From positions 1 through 64,000 of the forward strand of contig JANQRL010000028.1 of the NCBI GenBank assembly GCA_028284605.1: DNA of 64,000 nucleotides, in the 5' to 3' direction. This document shows, piece after piece, positions 9,195 to 17,918 of the stretch. Position numbers and translations under genes: made by a program. The DNA is from Paracoccaceae bacterium (GTDB taxonomy: Bacteria > Pseudomonadota > Alphaproteobacteria > Rhodobacterales > Rhodobacteraceae). The notes under the pieces are model-generated. The model searched no databases and was not told the DNA's origin. It saw only the letters and a program-made list of their open reading frames with translations. Within the stretch, counting starts at the first letter, position 1. Every line of letters begins with the position of its first letter.

Positions 9195-11741
9195 TCAGCC
9201 TTGCGATGTGCCGCCGCCGACCGGGCCTTCGAGGAACCGGAGCACCGCCCCGGCATGATCACCATCCGGATCGAAGGCGAGCACGTGGCCGTTCGGCGCC
9301 GCGCGCACCGCGTCGCCCTGGGCGCCGAGATCGAAGGCGAGGACCGGCAATCCGGTGCGCAGCGCTTCGTGCGTGGTATAGGAAAACGTCTCCGGCCAGA
9401 TCGACGGGATCAGCCAGTGGGTGACGCCATGGGCGGCGGCAAGCCGGGTGATGTCGGCCCGGGCATAGCGTCCGGTGACCGGCACCCGGTCCGGCAGCGG
9501 GGTCGCCGGATCGACCATCCCGATCACCACAAGGCCCGCCGGTGCGCTCAGACGGGCGGCAAGCGCCTGAAGAACCTCCGCCCCCTTCGCGCGGTTGATC
9601 GCGCCCAGCACCCCGATCACCGGCACCGCGTCCGCCGGGGGCGGCGGCAGGGCCCCTACCGCCGAAAGCGCGGCGAGATCGTGCGGCACGACGCGGATCC
9701 GCTCGGTCAGATCGGGCCAAACGGCGGCGACATGGGCGGCGCTGTCCTCGGCGAAGACCCGCAGCTCATTCGCCCGTTCCGCCAGGTCGCGCCAGCGCGC
9801 CTGCCACTCGGCCAGCGCGACGGTCAAACCGGTCGCGGACCGGAACGCATGGCCTCGATCCTCCGGCCCGGGCGGCCCGCGATAGGCCCCGTCCGCCCCG
9901 AGCAACGTGTAGGACGGCGATAGCGGAAAGTAGTCGTGAAACAGCAGGTCGAGGCGGTCCTGCGCGCCGCGTTTCAGCGCGGCGAGAAAGCCCGGCAGGG
10001 AGAGCGGGTCCGGATCGCCGACACCGCAGGAATAGACGATATGGCGCCGGCGGAGCGGGGCCAGCGCCGCAATCACCGACCCGTCCTCATCGCATTGCGC
10101 GACGGTGCGACCGCCGGGCGCATGCAGCTCCACCTGCCAGCGCGCGGCGCCGCCGACCCGCAGCACCACCGCGGCCCCGACCGGACCGCCGAGATCGGCC
10201 TCCACCCGCTCTTGCAGATAGGTCTCCGCGCCGCCGCCGAGCGAATGGGCGAGATAGACCGGGACCCGCCCGTCCGCGATCCCGGCCCGGGCATCGGCCC
10301 AGGCCATGCCGAGCGCGAGCCGCGCCGTCAGCAGCGGATCGCTGCGGATGAAGCTCTGCACTTCGCCGTCATACTCCGGATAACGCCGGGCGATGCGGGC
10401 GTTGTTCTCGGCGATCCGCGCCCGCTTCTCGGCGGACCCGAAACTGCTGCCGCCGCGATGCTCGACAAAGAGGTTCGGCACCGCCACATGCCGGCCGCCC
10501 AAAGCCAGGATGCGCCGGCACCAATCGACCTCCTCGCCATAGCCGCGCCCGAAGGCCGGATCGAGCCGCGGCACCCGGCCGAGCCAGTCCCGGGCCAGGG
10601 CCATGCAGAACCCGACACCGGTCGGCACCGGCGCGCCCACCGCCGGCAGGGCCCGGGCCACCCGGTCGATGGCATCGCCCTGGCCGGCGGCCAGATCGCC
10701 GCTCTGACAGATCGCCGGGACCGAGAGGATCTCGGCGTCGTTCGACATCGGCGTGGCGCTTGCGACCAGCGGGTCGGCGCGCAGCGGCGCGACCAGCCGG
10801 CTCGCCCAGCCGGCCGGCACCATGGCATCGGAATTGAGCAGGATCACCGGCCCGGTGCCGGCCGCGGCGATTTCCAGCCCGCGGTTGGTACTGCCGACGA
10901 AGCCGAGGTTGCGGTCGTTCTCCAGCAGCGTGATCCGGTCCGGCGCCGCCGCCGCGCGCGCCTCAAGAAACGGGCGCACGCGGGGATCGCTGGACCGATC
11001 CTCGATCAGGATCAGGTCGGCGGGCAGATCGGTATGGCGGTCGAGCCGGTCGAGCATCTCCGCCAGCAGCTCGAAGGCGTTGTAGACCGGCACGATGACG
11101 GAGAGCCGCTCTCCGGCCGGAAGCGTCGGCGGCGCGGCTGCCGAGCCGGTCTCCGGCACATCCGGTCCGCTCCAGATCTGCCGGGGATCGATCCGGCCGG
11201 GCGCATGCGCGATCCCGTCGAGGCCGAGGCCGCGCTTCACCGCCGCCCGGTGCCGTGGGTCGCGGCTGAGGAGCCATCCGAGAAACGCCGGGGCGAGCCG
11301 GATCACTCGTGCCGCAAACCGCCGATGCAGGCGGCGCCGGACCCATTTGCGGTCGCGCTCGGGAACCGGCAGGACGAGCGCCGGGATCGGTGCACCGGCC
11401 CCGCGCGTCAGGTGCAGTTCGGCCGCCGCGCCGCCCATGAACACCATGTAGCCGGCCGGCACCGACAGATCGAACCCGACGGCACCGGACCCGCCGCGTT
11501 CCGCCACGACATCCGCGCGCGGCAGATCCGGCGCCGCGCTCGCCCGCCGCCCGGCCAGAACGAGCGTGACCGTCTCCGCCTCGATCCAACCGGCGACCCG
11601 AAGCCGTCCGGCCTCGAAAACCGCCTCGTCGAGATAGCCGGCAACCTCGCCGTCCGCGTCGGTTACGGTCAGCGGCGGCAGGCGATGGCTCAGATGCGCG
11701 TCGGCATAGCGCCGGAACAGCGCCCGGAGCCGGCGACGCAT
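9195..11741 (-). CDS. large bifunctional glycosyltransferase (GT2 plus GT4-like domain)
   Basis: The protein has 848 residues from ATG 11741; an upstream start at 11819 would add 26. Residues 1-200 hold an uncharacterised region. Residues 210-440 form a GT-A domain: LSVIVPVYNAFELL, IEDRSSD, LGFVGSTNRGLE, ILLNSDAMVP, and GYGEEVDWCRR, which is typical of GT2 enzymes such as RfbF/WcaA relatives. Residues 480-840 look like a GT-B, glycosyltransferase 4-like domain, with YLAHSLGGGAETYLQ near its start and SIWPETFSYTTHEALRTGLPVLAFD, the E-x7-E region, near the end. The protein probably assembles two linkages of the surface polysaccharide. Transcription is divergent from kpsM. Confidence 0.85.
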   Translation of the reverse strand: MRRRLRALFRRYADAHLSHRLPPLTVTDADGEVAGYLDEAVFEAGRLRVAGWIEAETVTLVLAGRRASAAPDLPRADVVAERGGSGAVGFDLSVPAGYMVFMGGAAAELHLTRGAGAPIPALVLPVPERDRKWVRRRLHRRFAARVIRLAPAFLGWLLSRDPRHRAAVKRGLGLDGIAHAPGRIDPRQIWSGPDVPETGSAAAPPTLPAGERLSVIVPVYNAFELLAEMLDRLDRHTDLPADLILIEDRSSDPRVRPFLEARAAAAPDRITLLENDRNLGFVGSTNRGLEIAAAGTGPVILLNSDAMVPAGWASRLVAPLRADPLVASATPMSNDAEILSVPAICQSGDLAAGQGDAIDRVARALPAVGAPVPTGVGFCMALARDWLGRVPRLDPAFGRGYGEEVDWCRRILALGGRHVAVPNLFVEHRGGSSFGSAEKRARIAENNARIARRYPEYDGEVQSFIRSDPLLTARLALGMAWADARAGIADGRVPVYLAHSLGGGAETYLQERVEADLGGPVGAAVVLRVGGAARWQVELHAPGGRTVAQCDEDGSVIAALAPLRRRHIVYSCGVGDPDPLSLPGFLAALKRGAQDRLDLLFHDYFPLSPSYTLLGADGAYRGPPGPEDRGHAFRSATGLTVALAEWQARWRDLAERANELRVFAEDSAAHVAAVWPDLTERIRVVPHDLAALSAVGALPPPPADAVPVIGVLGAINRAKGAEVLQALAARLSAPAGLVVIGMVDPATPLPDRVPVTGRYARADITRLAAAHGVTHWLIPSIWPETFSYTTHEALRTGLPVLAFDLGAQGDAVRAAPNGHVLAFDPDGDHAGAVLRFLEGPVGGGTSQG

Positions 11742-12062
11742 CACGGCGCGCCCGCCGCCGACATCGGGCCGGCCGGCGTGTTGGGGAGGAAGAGCATCAC
11801 GGGGCCGCGGGCGTTCCACCTAGGACAGACCTGATCCGGTCTAGGCAATGGATCGGCCCGGCACAACCCAGACGCGTGCCCCGATCGGAGGTCGCGACCC
11901 TCGCCCGCCCTCGGATCGCGCGGCAATCGGGATCGATCCGGATGCTGCGGCAACCCCATAGCGGCCGGGCACGGCGACCGGGCACCGAACCCTGTTCCCC
12001 CAGCGGCGGCTGGAAGCCCCTGCTCTCTTGCCTGAAACGGCCCGGGATGGGATAGCTGGGCA
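11742..12062. other. 321-bp divergent intergenic region between glycosyltransferase and kpsM genes
   Basis: No gene is seen here. It holds an inverted repeat AGACC / GGTCT at 11827-11842 with a 6-nt loop, flanked by CCTA (11819-11822) and TAGG (11842-11845). The repeat is 80-100 nt upstream of the leftward glycosyltransferase start and could be an operator. Promoters for both directions should lie here, but none could be assigned with confidence. Confidence 0.4.
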
Positions 12063-12875
12063 ATGTCCTCCGCCGATCCCTCGCCGCCGCTGCGGCCGGT
12101 CGCGCATCTGCCGCGCTTCGCCTCGGCCCGGGCGATCGGCGCGTTGATGATGCGCGAGATGGCCACAACCTACGGTCGCTCGCCGGGCGGCTATCTCTGG
12201 GCCGTGCTGGAGCCGGTGGCGGCGATCCTGCTGCTGTCGTTCCTCTTTTCGCTCGGCTTCCGGTCGCCGCCGCTCGGGTCCAGCTTCGCGATCTTCTTCG
12301 CCACCGGCTTCCTGCCGTTCTTCATGTTCGTGGAGGTCAACAACCGGGTCGCGCTGTCGCTGAGCTACTCGAAGCAGCTGCTGAACTACCCCAGAGTCAC
12401 CTTCATCGACGCGATACTGGCGCGGTTCTTTCTGACCGCGCTCACCCGCCTGCTGATCAGCGTGGTGATCCTGGCGGCGATCCTGCTCTATACCGACACT
12501 AGGACGATTCTGATCCTGCCGGAGATCGCCGCCGCCTTCGCCCTGGCCGCCGGGCTCGGCCTCGGCACCGGTATCCTCAATGCGCTGCTCTTCCTCAGGT
12601 TTCCGATCTGGCAATCGGTCTGGAGTATCCTGACCCGGCCGCTGGTGCTGATCTCCGGCGTCATCTTCCTGATCGAGCGGATCCCCGATCCCTACGGAAG
12701 CTGGCTGGAATGGAACCCGCTCGCCCACATCACCGTCCTGGCGCGCCACGCCTTCTATTATGGCTACCGGGCGGAGTATCTCTCGCCGGCCTATGTGCTC
12801 GCCTGGGCCCTGCCCTGCGCCGTTATCGGGCTGCTCTTCCTGCGGCGCTACCACCGCGACTTCCTGGAGCGCTGA
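12063..12875 (+). CDS. kpsM: capsular polysaccharide ABC exporter, permease subunit (KpsM type)
   Basis: ABC-2 type transmembrane subunit that pairs with KpsT. The protein has 270 residues with about six hydrophobic segments. After an amphipathic N-terminus come MMREMATTYGRSPGGYLWAV and LEPVAAILLLSFLFSLGF. The C-terminal motif EWNPLAHITVLARHAFYYGY matches the conserved NP.....R..F..GY of polysaccharide ABC permeases. It is separated from kpsT-kpsE by the two glycosyltransferase genes and runs in the opposite direction, so the exporter is encoded by two transcription units. It converges on the RTX gene with only 5 bp between stops. Confidence 0.93.
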   Translation: MSSADPSPPLRPVAHLPRFASARAIGALMMREMATTYGRSPGGYLWAVLEPVAAILLLSFLFSLGFRSPPLGSSFAIFFATGFLPFFMFVEVNNRVALSLSYSKQLLNYPRVTFIDAILARFFLTALTRLLISVVILAAILLYTDTRTILILPEIAAAFALAAGLGLGTGILNALLFLRFPIWQSVWSILTRPLVLISGVIFLIERIPDPYGSWLEWNPLAHITVLARHAFYYGYRAEYLSPAYVLAWALPCAVIGLLFLRRYHRDFLER

Positions 12876-12880
12876 TCCGG

Positions 12881-15800
12881 TCAAAAGATGTCCAGGTCGT
12901 TGAGCAGCGCGTTGGGATTGTCGGTCCCGATCAGCGTCAGGCGCCCGTTCTCGCCGAAATCGAACACCAGATGGCCGTCCTGCACCGTGGCATAATCGTC
13001 GAGGATCTGCCTCGGCGTCCGGGCGCCGCCGCCCCAGAGCAAAGCGGATAGCAGCACCGTGTCGAGATTGTTCTCGAAATCCTCGATCCGGTCGCTGCCC
13101 GCGGCGAAGACGAAGATGTCGCGGCCAGCGCCACCGGTCAGGATGTCGTTGCCCTCGCCACCGTCGAGCCAATCGTCGTCGGAGCCGCCATAGAGCGTGT
13201 CGCGGGAGGTGCCGCCATAGAGCCTGTCATCGCCGGTCTCGCCATGCAGGTCGTCTGTACCGCCATTGCCGTGGAGCGTGTCGGCGCCCCACTGACCGTA
13301 GAGGATGTCCGCGCCGTTATTGCCCTCCAGAATGTCGTCGCCGCCGCCGCCCCAGAGCGTGTCGTTGCCCTCGCCGCCGAGCAGCCGATCGCCTCCGGCA
13401 TCGCCCCAAAGCCGGTCCGCGCCGCCATTGCCGTTGAGGATATCGTCGCCATCGCCGCCCTCCAGGTGATCGGCCGCCGAGAAGCCGTGAAGGATATCCG
13501 CACCGTCGCCGCCATAGAGCGTGTCGGCGCCGAGGCCGCCATTGAGCACATCATTGCCGGCATCGCCGGAGAGCAGGTCGTCTCCGCTATTGCCGTTGAG
13601 CGTGTCGTCCCCGGCGCCGCCGAACAGCGTGTCGAAGCCGCCCGACCCGCTCAGCAGGTCGTCGTGCTCCTCGCCCATAAGCGTGTCCCAGCCGACGCCG
13701 CCGACAAGCTCGTCATTGCCGGTGCCTCCCGAAAGCGTGTCGGCACCGCCATTTCCGAACAGCAGGTCGGCGCCGGATCCGCCATAGAGGATGTCGGCCC
13801 CGTTATCGCCCTGCATCGTATCGCTACCGCCATTGCCCCAGAGCGTGTCGTCGCCGATCCCGCCGCGCAGGAGATCGGCGCCGCCATCGCCGGACAGCAG
13901 GTCGGCGCCGCCATTGCCGTGGAGCGTGTCATTGCCCGCGCCGCCTTCGATCCGATCCGCGCCGGCCTGACCCGAGAGCGTGTCCGCCCCGTCCCCGCCA
14001 TGGAGCGTGTCGGCGCCGAAGCCGCCATGGATCTCGTCATCGCCCTCGTCGCCCGAAAGCGCGTCGTTGCCGTTATTGCCGTTGAGCGTGTCGTTGCCGG
14101 CACCGCCATAGCCGGTGTCGAACCCGTCGAAGCCGAAAATCAGATCGTCATCGGCGCCGCCGAAGAGAAAATCCGCGCCGGTCCCGCCATCGAGCAGGTC
14201 GGCGCCGGTCCCGCCGATCACGCTGTCATTGCCGCCATTGCCGAAGAGCGTGTCGGCGCCGTCCTGGCCATCGAGAATATCGGATCCGTCGAGACCCCGG
14301 ATCTCGTCGTCCCCGGCCTCTCCGAAGACCTCATCGGCAAAGGCCGTGCCGCTGAGCAGGTCGGGGCCCGAAGTGCCAGAAAGCGTGATCCCGACCCCGG
14401 GATCGCCGCCACCCGGGTCCTCGCCCCCCGGACCGCCCCCCGGATCGCCACCCGGGTCGCCCCCCGGATCGCCGAGAAGCGCCTCGATCCAGGACGGCAG
14501 TAGCCGGTTGGTGTTCAGCAGATCGAGGCCGGCCAGGAGTTCCGCCGTCAGCGGCGTATCGTCGACGGTGATGATCCGCAGCGTCTCGTCCCGATAGGAC
14601 AGCTCCGCGCCGTTCCAGCGCTCGACGATGCCGATCTGCGAAACATCGTAGAGAAACGCCCAGCCGGACAGGTCGATCCGGTCCTCGCTCGGGTCGAAGT
14701 CATTGATCAGGTCGGCGCTGCCGTCGCTGCCGAGCACGAAGATATCGGCTCCGGCGCTGCCCCGCAGCACGTCCTCGCCGGACCCGTCGATCAGGATGTC
14801 GGGTCCGGCACCGCCTTCCAGCGTCTCGCCACCGGCGCCGGCGCTCTGTACCGTCCCGCCGAGATCGGCCGCCGGCACGCTGTGCCAGCTGATCGCGTTT
14901 TCCGTCCCGGACGCGGTGAAGATGTGTAGATCGCCATCGATCTGGTGCAGGTCGATCGCCGTGATCCCGGTCAGCGCGCTCTCGGTACTGTCGGCAAGGG
15001 AGCCGAGATGCAGCAACCGGCCATCGGGCAGGAGCCGGAAGAGGCTCAGCCCCATATCGCCGCCGCTGGCCACGACGAAGGCCGCGTCGCCGATGCGGAT
15101 CGCGTCGAGCTGGTTGACATCGGCAAACCGCGTGTCGCGGCTGTCGAGCAGGTGATCGACCACCTGCATCGCCCCGGCGGCGTCGATTTCGAGCACGGTC
15201 AGCGTCCCGCTCCCGGCGCCGGCGACGATGGCGAAGTCCCGCCCCGCCAGGTCGACGCTGACGATGGCCTCGGGCGCGGCGATGCCGGGACCGGTCAGCA
15301 TCGGCAGACGGTCGGCGGCGCTCAGGGACCCGTCGGGACCAGCGGTGTAGCTCAGCACGCTGTCCTCGCCGCCGCCCAGCGCCAGGATCACCGGACCGCC
15401 CGCCGTCTCGACCACCGCGAGCGCGCCCAGCGCCCCAGCACCATCGCCACCCATATCGGTGCCCAGCGCGGTGGCGCCGCCCGCCCCGAGGGTCCAGGCG
15501 GAAATCCCGATCTGGCCGGGTGCCGTGGCATAGAGTGTGCCGCCGGCCAGCGCCACGCCGGCCAGATCGCCCGCCGGACCGCCGTCCAGCACCGAGGGGT
15601 TCGAGAAACGGCCGTTGGCACTCAGCGCGACATGGCGCATCACGCCGTCATAGCCCCAGAACAGAAGTTCGTCGGCAGACAGCGCGGTGATCCCGGTCGC
15701 CAGCCCGGCCGCCGGATCGCCGAAGAGGTTGCCCCGGTCGATCTGGGTCAGGCTGCCGCCGGCCCCAATCTCATAGCCGACCAGCCCGGCACCGTCGGGC

Positions 15801-15925
15801 CGGGTCACCGTATAGAGATAGAGCCCCTGCCCGGTCTCAACGATGGTCGCATCGCTGATCGCAGCCAGAAACGACTCCGTGTCGCCACTGAGCGTGGCCA
15901 CATGGCCAAACAAATCGCTGAACAT
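12881..15925 (-). CDS. large RTX calcium-binding repeat protein, probably type I secreted
   Basis: The protein has 1014 residues. Residues 1-345 contain repeated beta-propeller-like blades (for example GLSLFRLLPDGRLLHLGSL). Residues about 355-480 are a first RTX/M10-C-like module with ADIFVLGSDGSADLI and NDFDPSEDRIDLSG. Residues 484-510 are a Gly-Asp-Pro-rich linker. Residues 511-938 hold roughly 47 tandem nonapeptides of the GGxGxDxLx type, which bind calcium. The end repeats the module style (GRDIFVFAAGSDRIEDF) and finishes in LLNDLDIF, resembling a C-terminal type I secretion signal. There is no N-terminal signal peptide. ATG 15925 is supported by an AAGGA-type Shine-Dalgarno at 15931-15938. 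No enzymatic domain is recognised; a surface or adhesin role is likely. No type I secretion genes are adjacent. Confidence 0.9.
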   Translation of the reverse strand: MFSDLFGHVATLSGDTESFLAAISDATIVETGQGLYLYTVTRPDGAGLVGYEIGAGGSLTQIDRGNLFGDPAAGLATGITALSADELLFWGYDGVMRHVALSANGRFSNPSVLDGGPAGDLAGVALAGGTLYATAPGQIGISAWTLGAGGATALGTDMGGDGAGALGALAVVETAGGPVILALGGGEDSVLSYTAGPDGSLSAADRLPMLTGPGIAAPEAIVSVDLAGRDFAIVAGAGSGTLTVLEIDAAGAMQVVDHLLDSRDTRFADVNQLDAIRIGDAAFVVASGGDMGLSLFRLLPDGRLLHLGSLADSTESALTGITAIDLHQIDGDLHIFTASGTENAISWHSVPAADLGGTVQSAGAGGETLEGGAGPDILIDGSGEDVLRGSAGADIFVLGSDGSADLINDFDPSEDRIDLSGWAFLYDVSQIGIVERWNGAELSYRDETLRIITVDDTPLTAELLAGLDLLNTNRLLPSWIEALLGDPGGDPGGDPGGGPGGEDPGGGDPGVGITLSGTSGPDLLSGTAFADEVFGEAGDDEIRGLDGSDILDGQDGADTLFGNGGNDSVIGGTGADLLDGGTGADFLFGGADDDLIFGFDGFDTGYGGAGNDTLNGNNGNDALSGDEGDDEIHGGFGADTLHGGDGADTLSGQAGADRIEGGAGNDTLHGNGGADLLSGDGGADLLRGGIGDDTLWGNGGSDTMQGDNGADILYGGSGADLLFGNGGADTLSGGTGNDELVGGVGWDTLMGEEHDDLLSGSGGFDTLFGGAGDDTLNGNSGDDLLSGDAGNDVLNGGLGADTLYGGDGADILHGFSAADHLEGGDGDDILNGNGGADRLWGDAGGDRLLGGEGNDTLWGGGGDDILEGNNGADILYGQWGADTLHGNGGTDDLHGETGDDRLYGGTSRDTLYGGSDDDWLDGGEGNDILTGGAGRDIFVFAAGSDRIEDFENNLDTVLLSALLWGGGARTPRQILDDYATVQDGHLVFDFGENGRLTLIGTDNPNALLNDLDIF
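13110..14385 (-). repeat. 27-bp tandem repeats encoding RTX nonapeptides
   Basis: About 1.27 kb of degenerate 27-bp repeats inside the RTX gene, with recurrent GNDTLNGNG- and GADTLxGG-type units. The opposite strand is open through much of the stretch, as a by-product of the biased codon pattern. This is a recombination-prone coding repeat, not a CRISPR array. Confidence 0.85.
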
Positions 15926-16052
15926 CCCACGTCCTTTCACCCGGGCGAAAGGATCGGTGGGGGGGCTTAACGGGGCCTTTGGCCTTTATGGCAAAACCGT
16001 GGACCTTAAGGACAAGTCGAGGGGATTGTTGACGGACCGATGACCGGCCGGG

Positions 16053-17192
16053 TCAGAACCAGCGCCCGAAAGCATAAGCCAGGACGGTGATCTGATCCGC
16101 CGCCTGGAATGCCGTCGCCCCGGTCTGGCGATAGACGGAAAGCCGCGCACTCGTCGTGCCCGATCCGCTGTCCGACCAGAGAACGGGGCCCAGCTCATCG
16201 GGGCCCGGCGTGGCCGCGGAGGCATCGAGGTCGATGGTGCCGGAGGCGTGAAGCATGTCCTGAAAGGCCGCCGGAAAGGTCCAGTCGGCCCGGCAATGGC
16301 TCGCCGCGCTCTGCGGCAGCGCGATCCGGTGCGCGCAGATCTGGGTGCCGTCGGCGAACCTCGTGTAGTCGCCATTCGCGTTCGAGCCGCGCTCGATGAC
16401 GGCGCCGGTGGGCTGGCCGCTCGTCTCGGAAACGGCGCCGACCAGATTGCCGGGCCCATAGCCGAAATCGGCCCGCATCAGCCGCCCTGCGGTGACATCG
16501 CCCGCCGATTGCTGCACCGCGAGGCCGGTCACCGCCCCGTCCATCGCCGCGCCCTGAGGCATCTCCACGACCCCGGTCGCCGGATCTGCGCGCAAGGCGT
16601 CGAACCAGGCGGCGCCGTCCGGGCTGACCTTCACCGCGAAGCCGTCCGACCCGGTCGTCCCCATCTCGGCCCGTCCCGAGAAGCCGGTCTGGAAGAGCAG
16701 GCTCGCGGTGTCGGTGGACGCCGCCTTGTTGATCTTGAGCTGATGCCCGGCGCCCTCATGGGTCAGGAGCACCGCCGGAGAGGCCACGGCGAGGCGGTTG
16801 TTCGCATCCGAGGTCGTGTTGATCCCGATGCCGGGCAGGTTGTCGGATTGCTGGTCGCGGATCGCCCAGGCGCCGCCGCCAAAGATCACCTGGACCGCTT
16901 CCGCGCCGATCTCGGCCCGCCAGCCGTCGAGCGCGGCGTAGAACTGCCAGCCGCCGTTCTGAAAGGCCGCGATCTCGCCGTCACGACCGCTCCAGTCGCC
17001 GGTCGCGCCGCTCGCCACGATATGCCGGTCGCCTTCGGCCGGAGAGGCCGGCGGTGCGGTCCGGTCGCGGTCCGCCACGACGAGCTGCACCAGCGCGTCG
17101 AGCCTCTGGAGCGCCTCGTTATGGGTGACGTGCTTTTGCGCCTGCGACGGCTGGATCAGCGGCAGCGACAGGTTGGCGGAGATGTCAGACAT
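16053..17192 (-). CDS. DUF2793 protein, phage/GTA fibre or head-spike-like
   Basis: The protein has 379 residues. The N-terminus SLPLIQPSQAQKHVTHNEAL followed by LDALVQLVVADR is the typical start of DUF2793 domains; EGDRHIVASGATGDWSGRDGEIAAFQNGGW continues it in two conserved blocks. The middle (about 120-250) looks like a beta-rich fibre (GINTTSDANNRLAVASPAVLLTHEG). The C-terminal 100 residues may be a carbohydrate-binding or adhesin tip. As I recall, a DUF2793 domain occurs in the gene transfer agent head-spike protein GhsA of Rhodobacter; that parallel is from family knowledge and was not tested. No other phage or GTA genes lie nearby. A GGGAG Shine-Dalgarno lies upstream of ATG 17192. Confidence 0.75.
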   Translation of the reverse strand: MSDISANLSLPLIQPSQAQKHVTHNEALQRLDALVQLVVADRDRTAPPASPAEGDRHIVASGATGDWSGRDGEIAAFQNGGWQFYAALDGWRAEIGAEAVQVIFGGGAWAIRDQQSDNLPGIGINTTSDANNRLAVASPAVLLTHEGAGHQLKINKAASTDTASLLFQTGFSGRAEMGTTGSDGFAVKVSPDGAAWFDALRADPATGVVEMPQGAAMDGAVTGLAVQQSAGDVTAGRLMRADFGYGPGNLVGAVSETSGQPTGAVIERGSNANGDYTRFADGTQICAHRIALPQSAASHCRADWTFPAAFQDMLHASGTIDLDASAATPGPDELGPVLWSDSGSGTTSARLSVYRQTGATAFQAADQITVLAYAFGRWF

Positions 17193-17591
17193 GGCGGGCT
17201 CCCGGTTGCGACGCCGGCGGAAGCTAGCCCGCGCGGATTAAGGCCCCGCCCGCGCACCGCGCGCCGGGATGGCCCGATGCGCAACGGTTGAGGTCTGGTG
17301 CGGTGCCTTCGAGAACAGAGGATAGCCGGCTCGTTTGCGGAGGAAGCGAAGGTCCGTAGGCAAGTCGCGCGAGCGCCGACCCGCGGGGTGGCGATCCGAC
17401 CGGCGAGCGGCGCGGTTTATGGCTGCCAAGTCCGAACGACCTTTGAAAGAAACGCGAGCTTCACCCAATCGCCGCCCCGGGGGGCGGGTCGGCGATCGCG
17501 CGGCGGCTTCGCCTTGATTCCGCGCGGGACACCGATCGAACCTCCGCTCAAGGCTCCAAGCAGTCCTTCGAGCACTGACTTCAGGACGCCC
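17193..17591. other. 399-bp region without a convincing gene
   Basis: It lies between the start of the DUF2793 gene and the stop of the DUF1244 gene. Short open frames exist on both strands but none has a plausible start, Shine-Dalgarno or recognisable protein. The stretch at 17475-17515 is rich in G/C inverted repeats. It may hold a decayed gene or an extragenic repeat; the promoter of the DUF2793 gene should be at its left side. Confidence 0.35.
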
Positions 17592-17906
17592 TCAGCCCTT
17601 CTTGCCGACATTCTCCGCAAAGGAGGTCTCGAACGCGGCCTGCTGGTCCGGCGTCGCCTCGGTCTGGTACGTCGCCTTCCATTCCGAAAACGGCATCCCG
17701 TAATAGACCTCCCGCGCCTCGTCCTTGGACATCTCGATGCCCCGCTCCGCCGCCGCCTCCTGATACCAGCGGCTCAGGCAATTGCGGCAGAACCCGGCGA
17801 GGTTCATCATGTCGATGTTCTGCACATCCTTGCGCTCGTCCATCAGATGCGCGCGCAGGCGGCGGAAGGCGGCGGCTTCGATTTCGGTGCGGGTGGCGTC
17901 GTCCAT
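17592..17906 (-). CDS. DUF1244 family protein
   Basis: The protein has 104 residues. FRRLRAHLMDERKDVQN, IDMMNLAGFCRNCLSRWY and YYGMPFSEWKATYQ are the conserved blocks of DUF1244, a small cytoplasmic family of proteobacteria with no assigned activity. The two Cys residues in GFCRNC are conserved and may bind metal. It starts at ATG 17906 after an AGGAGGA Shine-Dalgarno, and follows the N-formylglutamate amidohydrolase gene by 12 nt, so the two are probably co-transcribed. Confidence 0.93.
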   Translation of the reverse strand: MDDATRTEIEAAAFRRLRAHLMDERKDVQNIDMMNLAGFCRNCLSRWYQEAAAERGIEMSKDEAREVYYGMPFSEWKATYQTEATPDQQAAFETSFAENVGKKG

Positions 17907-17918
17907 CTTCGGTCCTCC

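Noticed and set aside
13110-14385. Possible CRISPR or satellite array
   Set aside because: The 27-bp period encodes RTX nonapeptides in frame; there are no unique spacers.
13244-14503. Long open frame on the + strand inside the RTX gene
   Set aside because: It is the antisense shadow of the RTX repeats; the translation is a monotonous pattern with no domain and no Shine-Dalgarno.
17193-17591. Gene remnant or prophage piece
   Set aside because: Short frames exist but none has a recognisable protein or start signal; listed only as an unassigned region.
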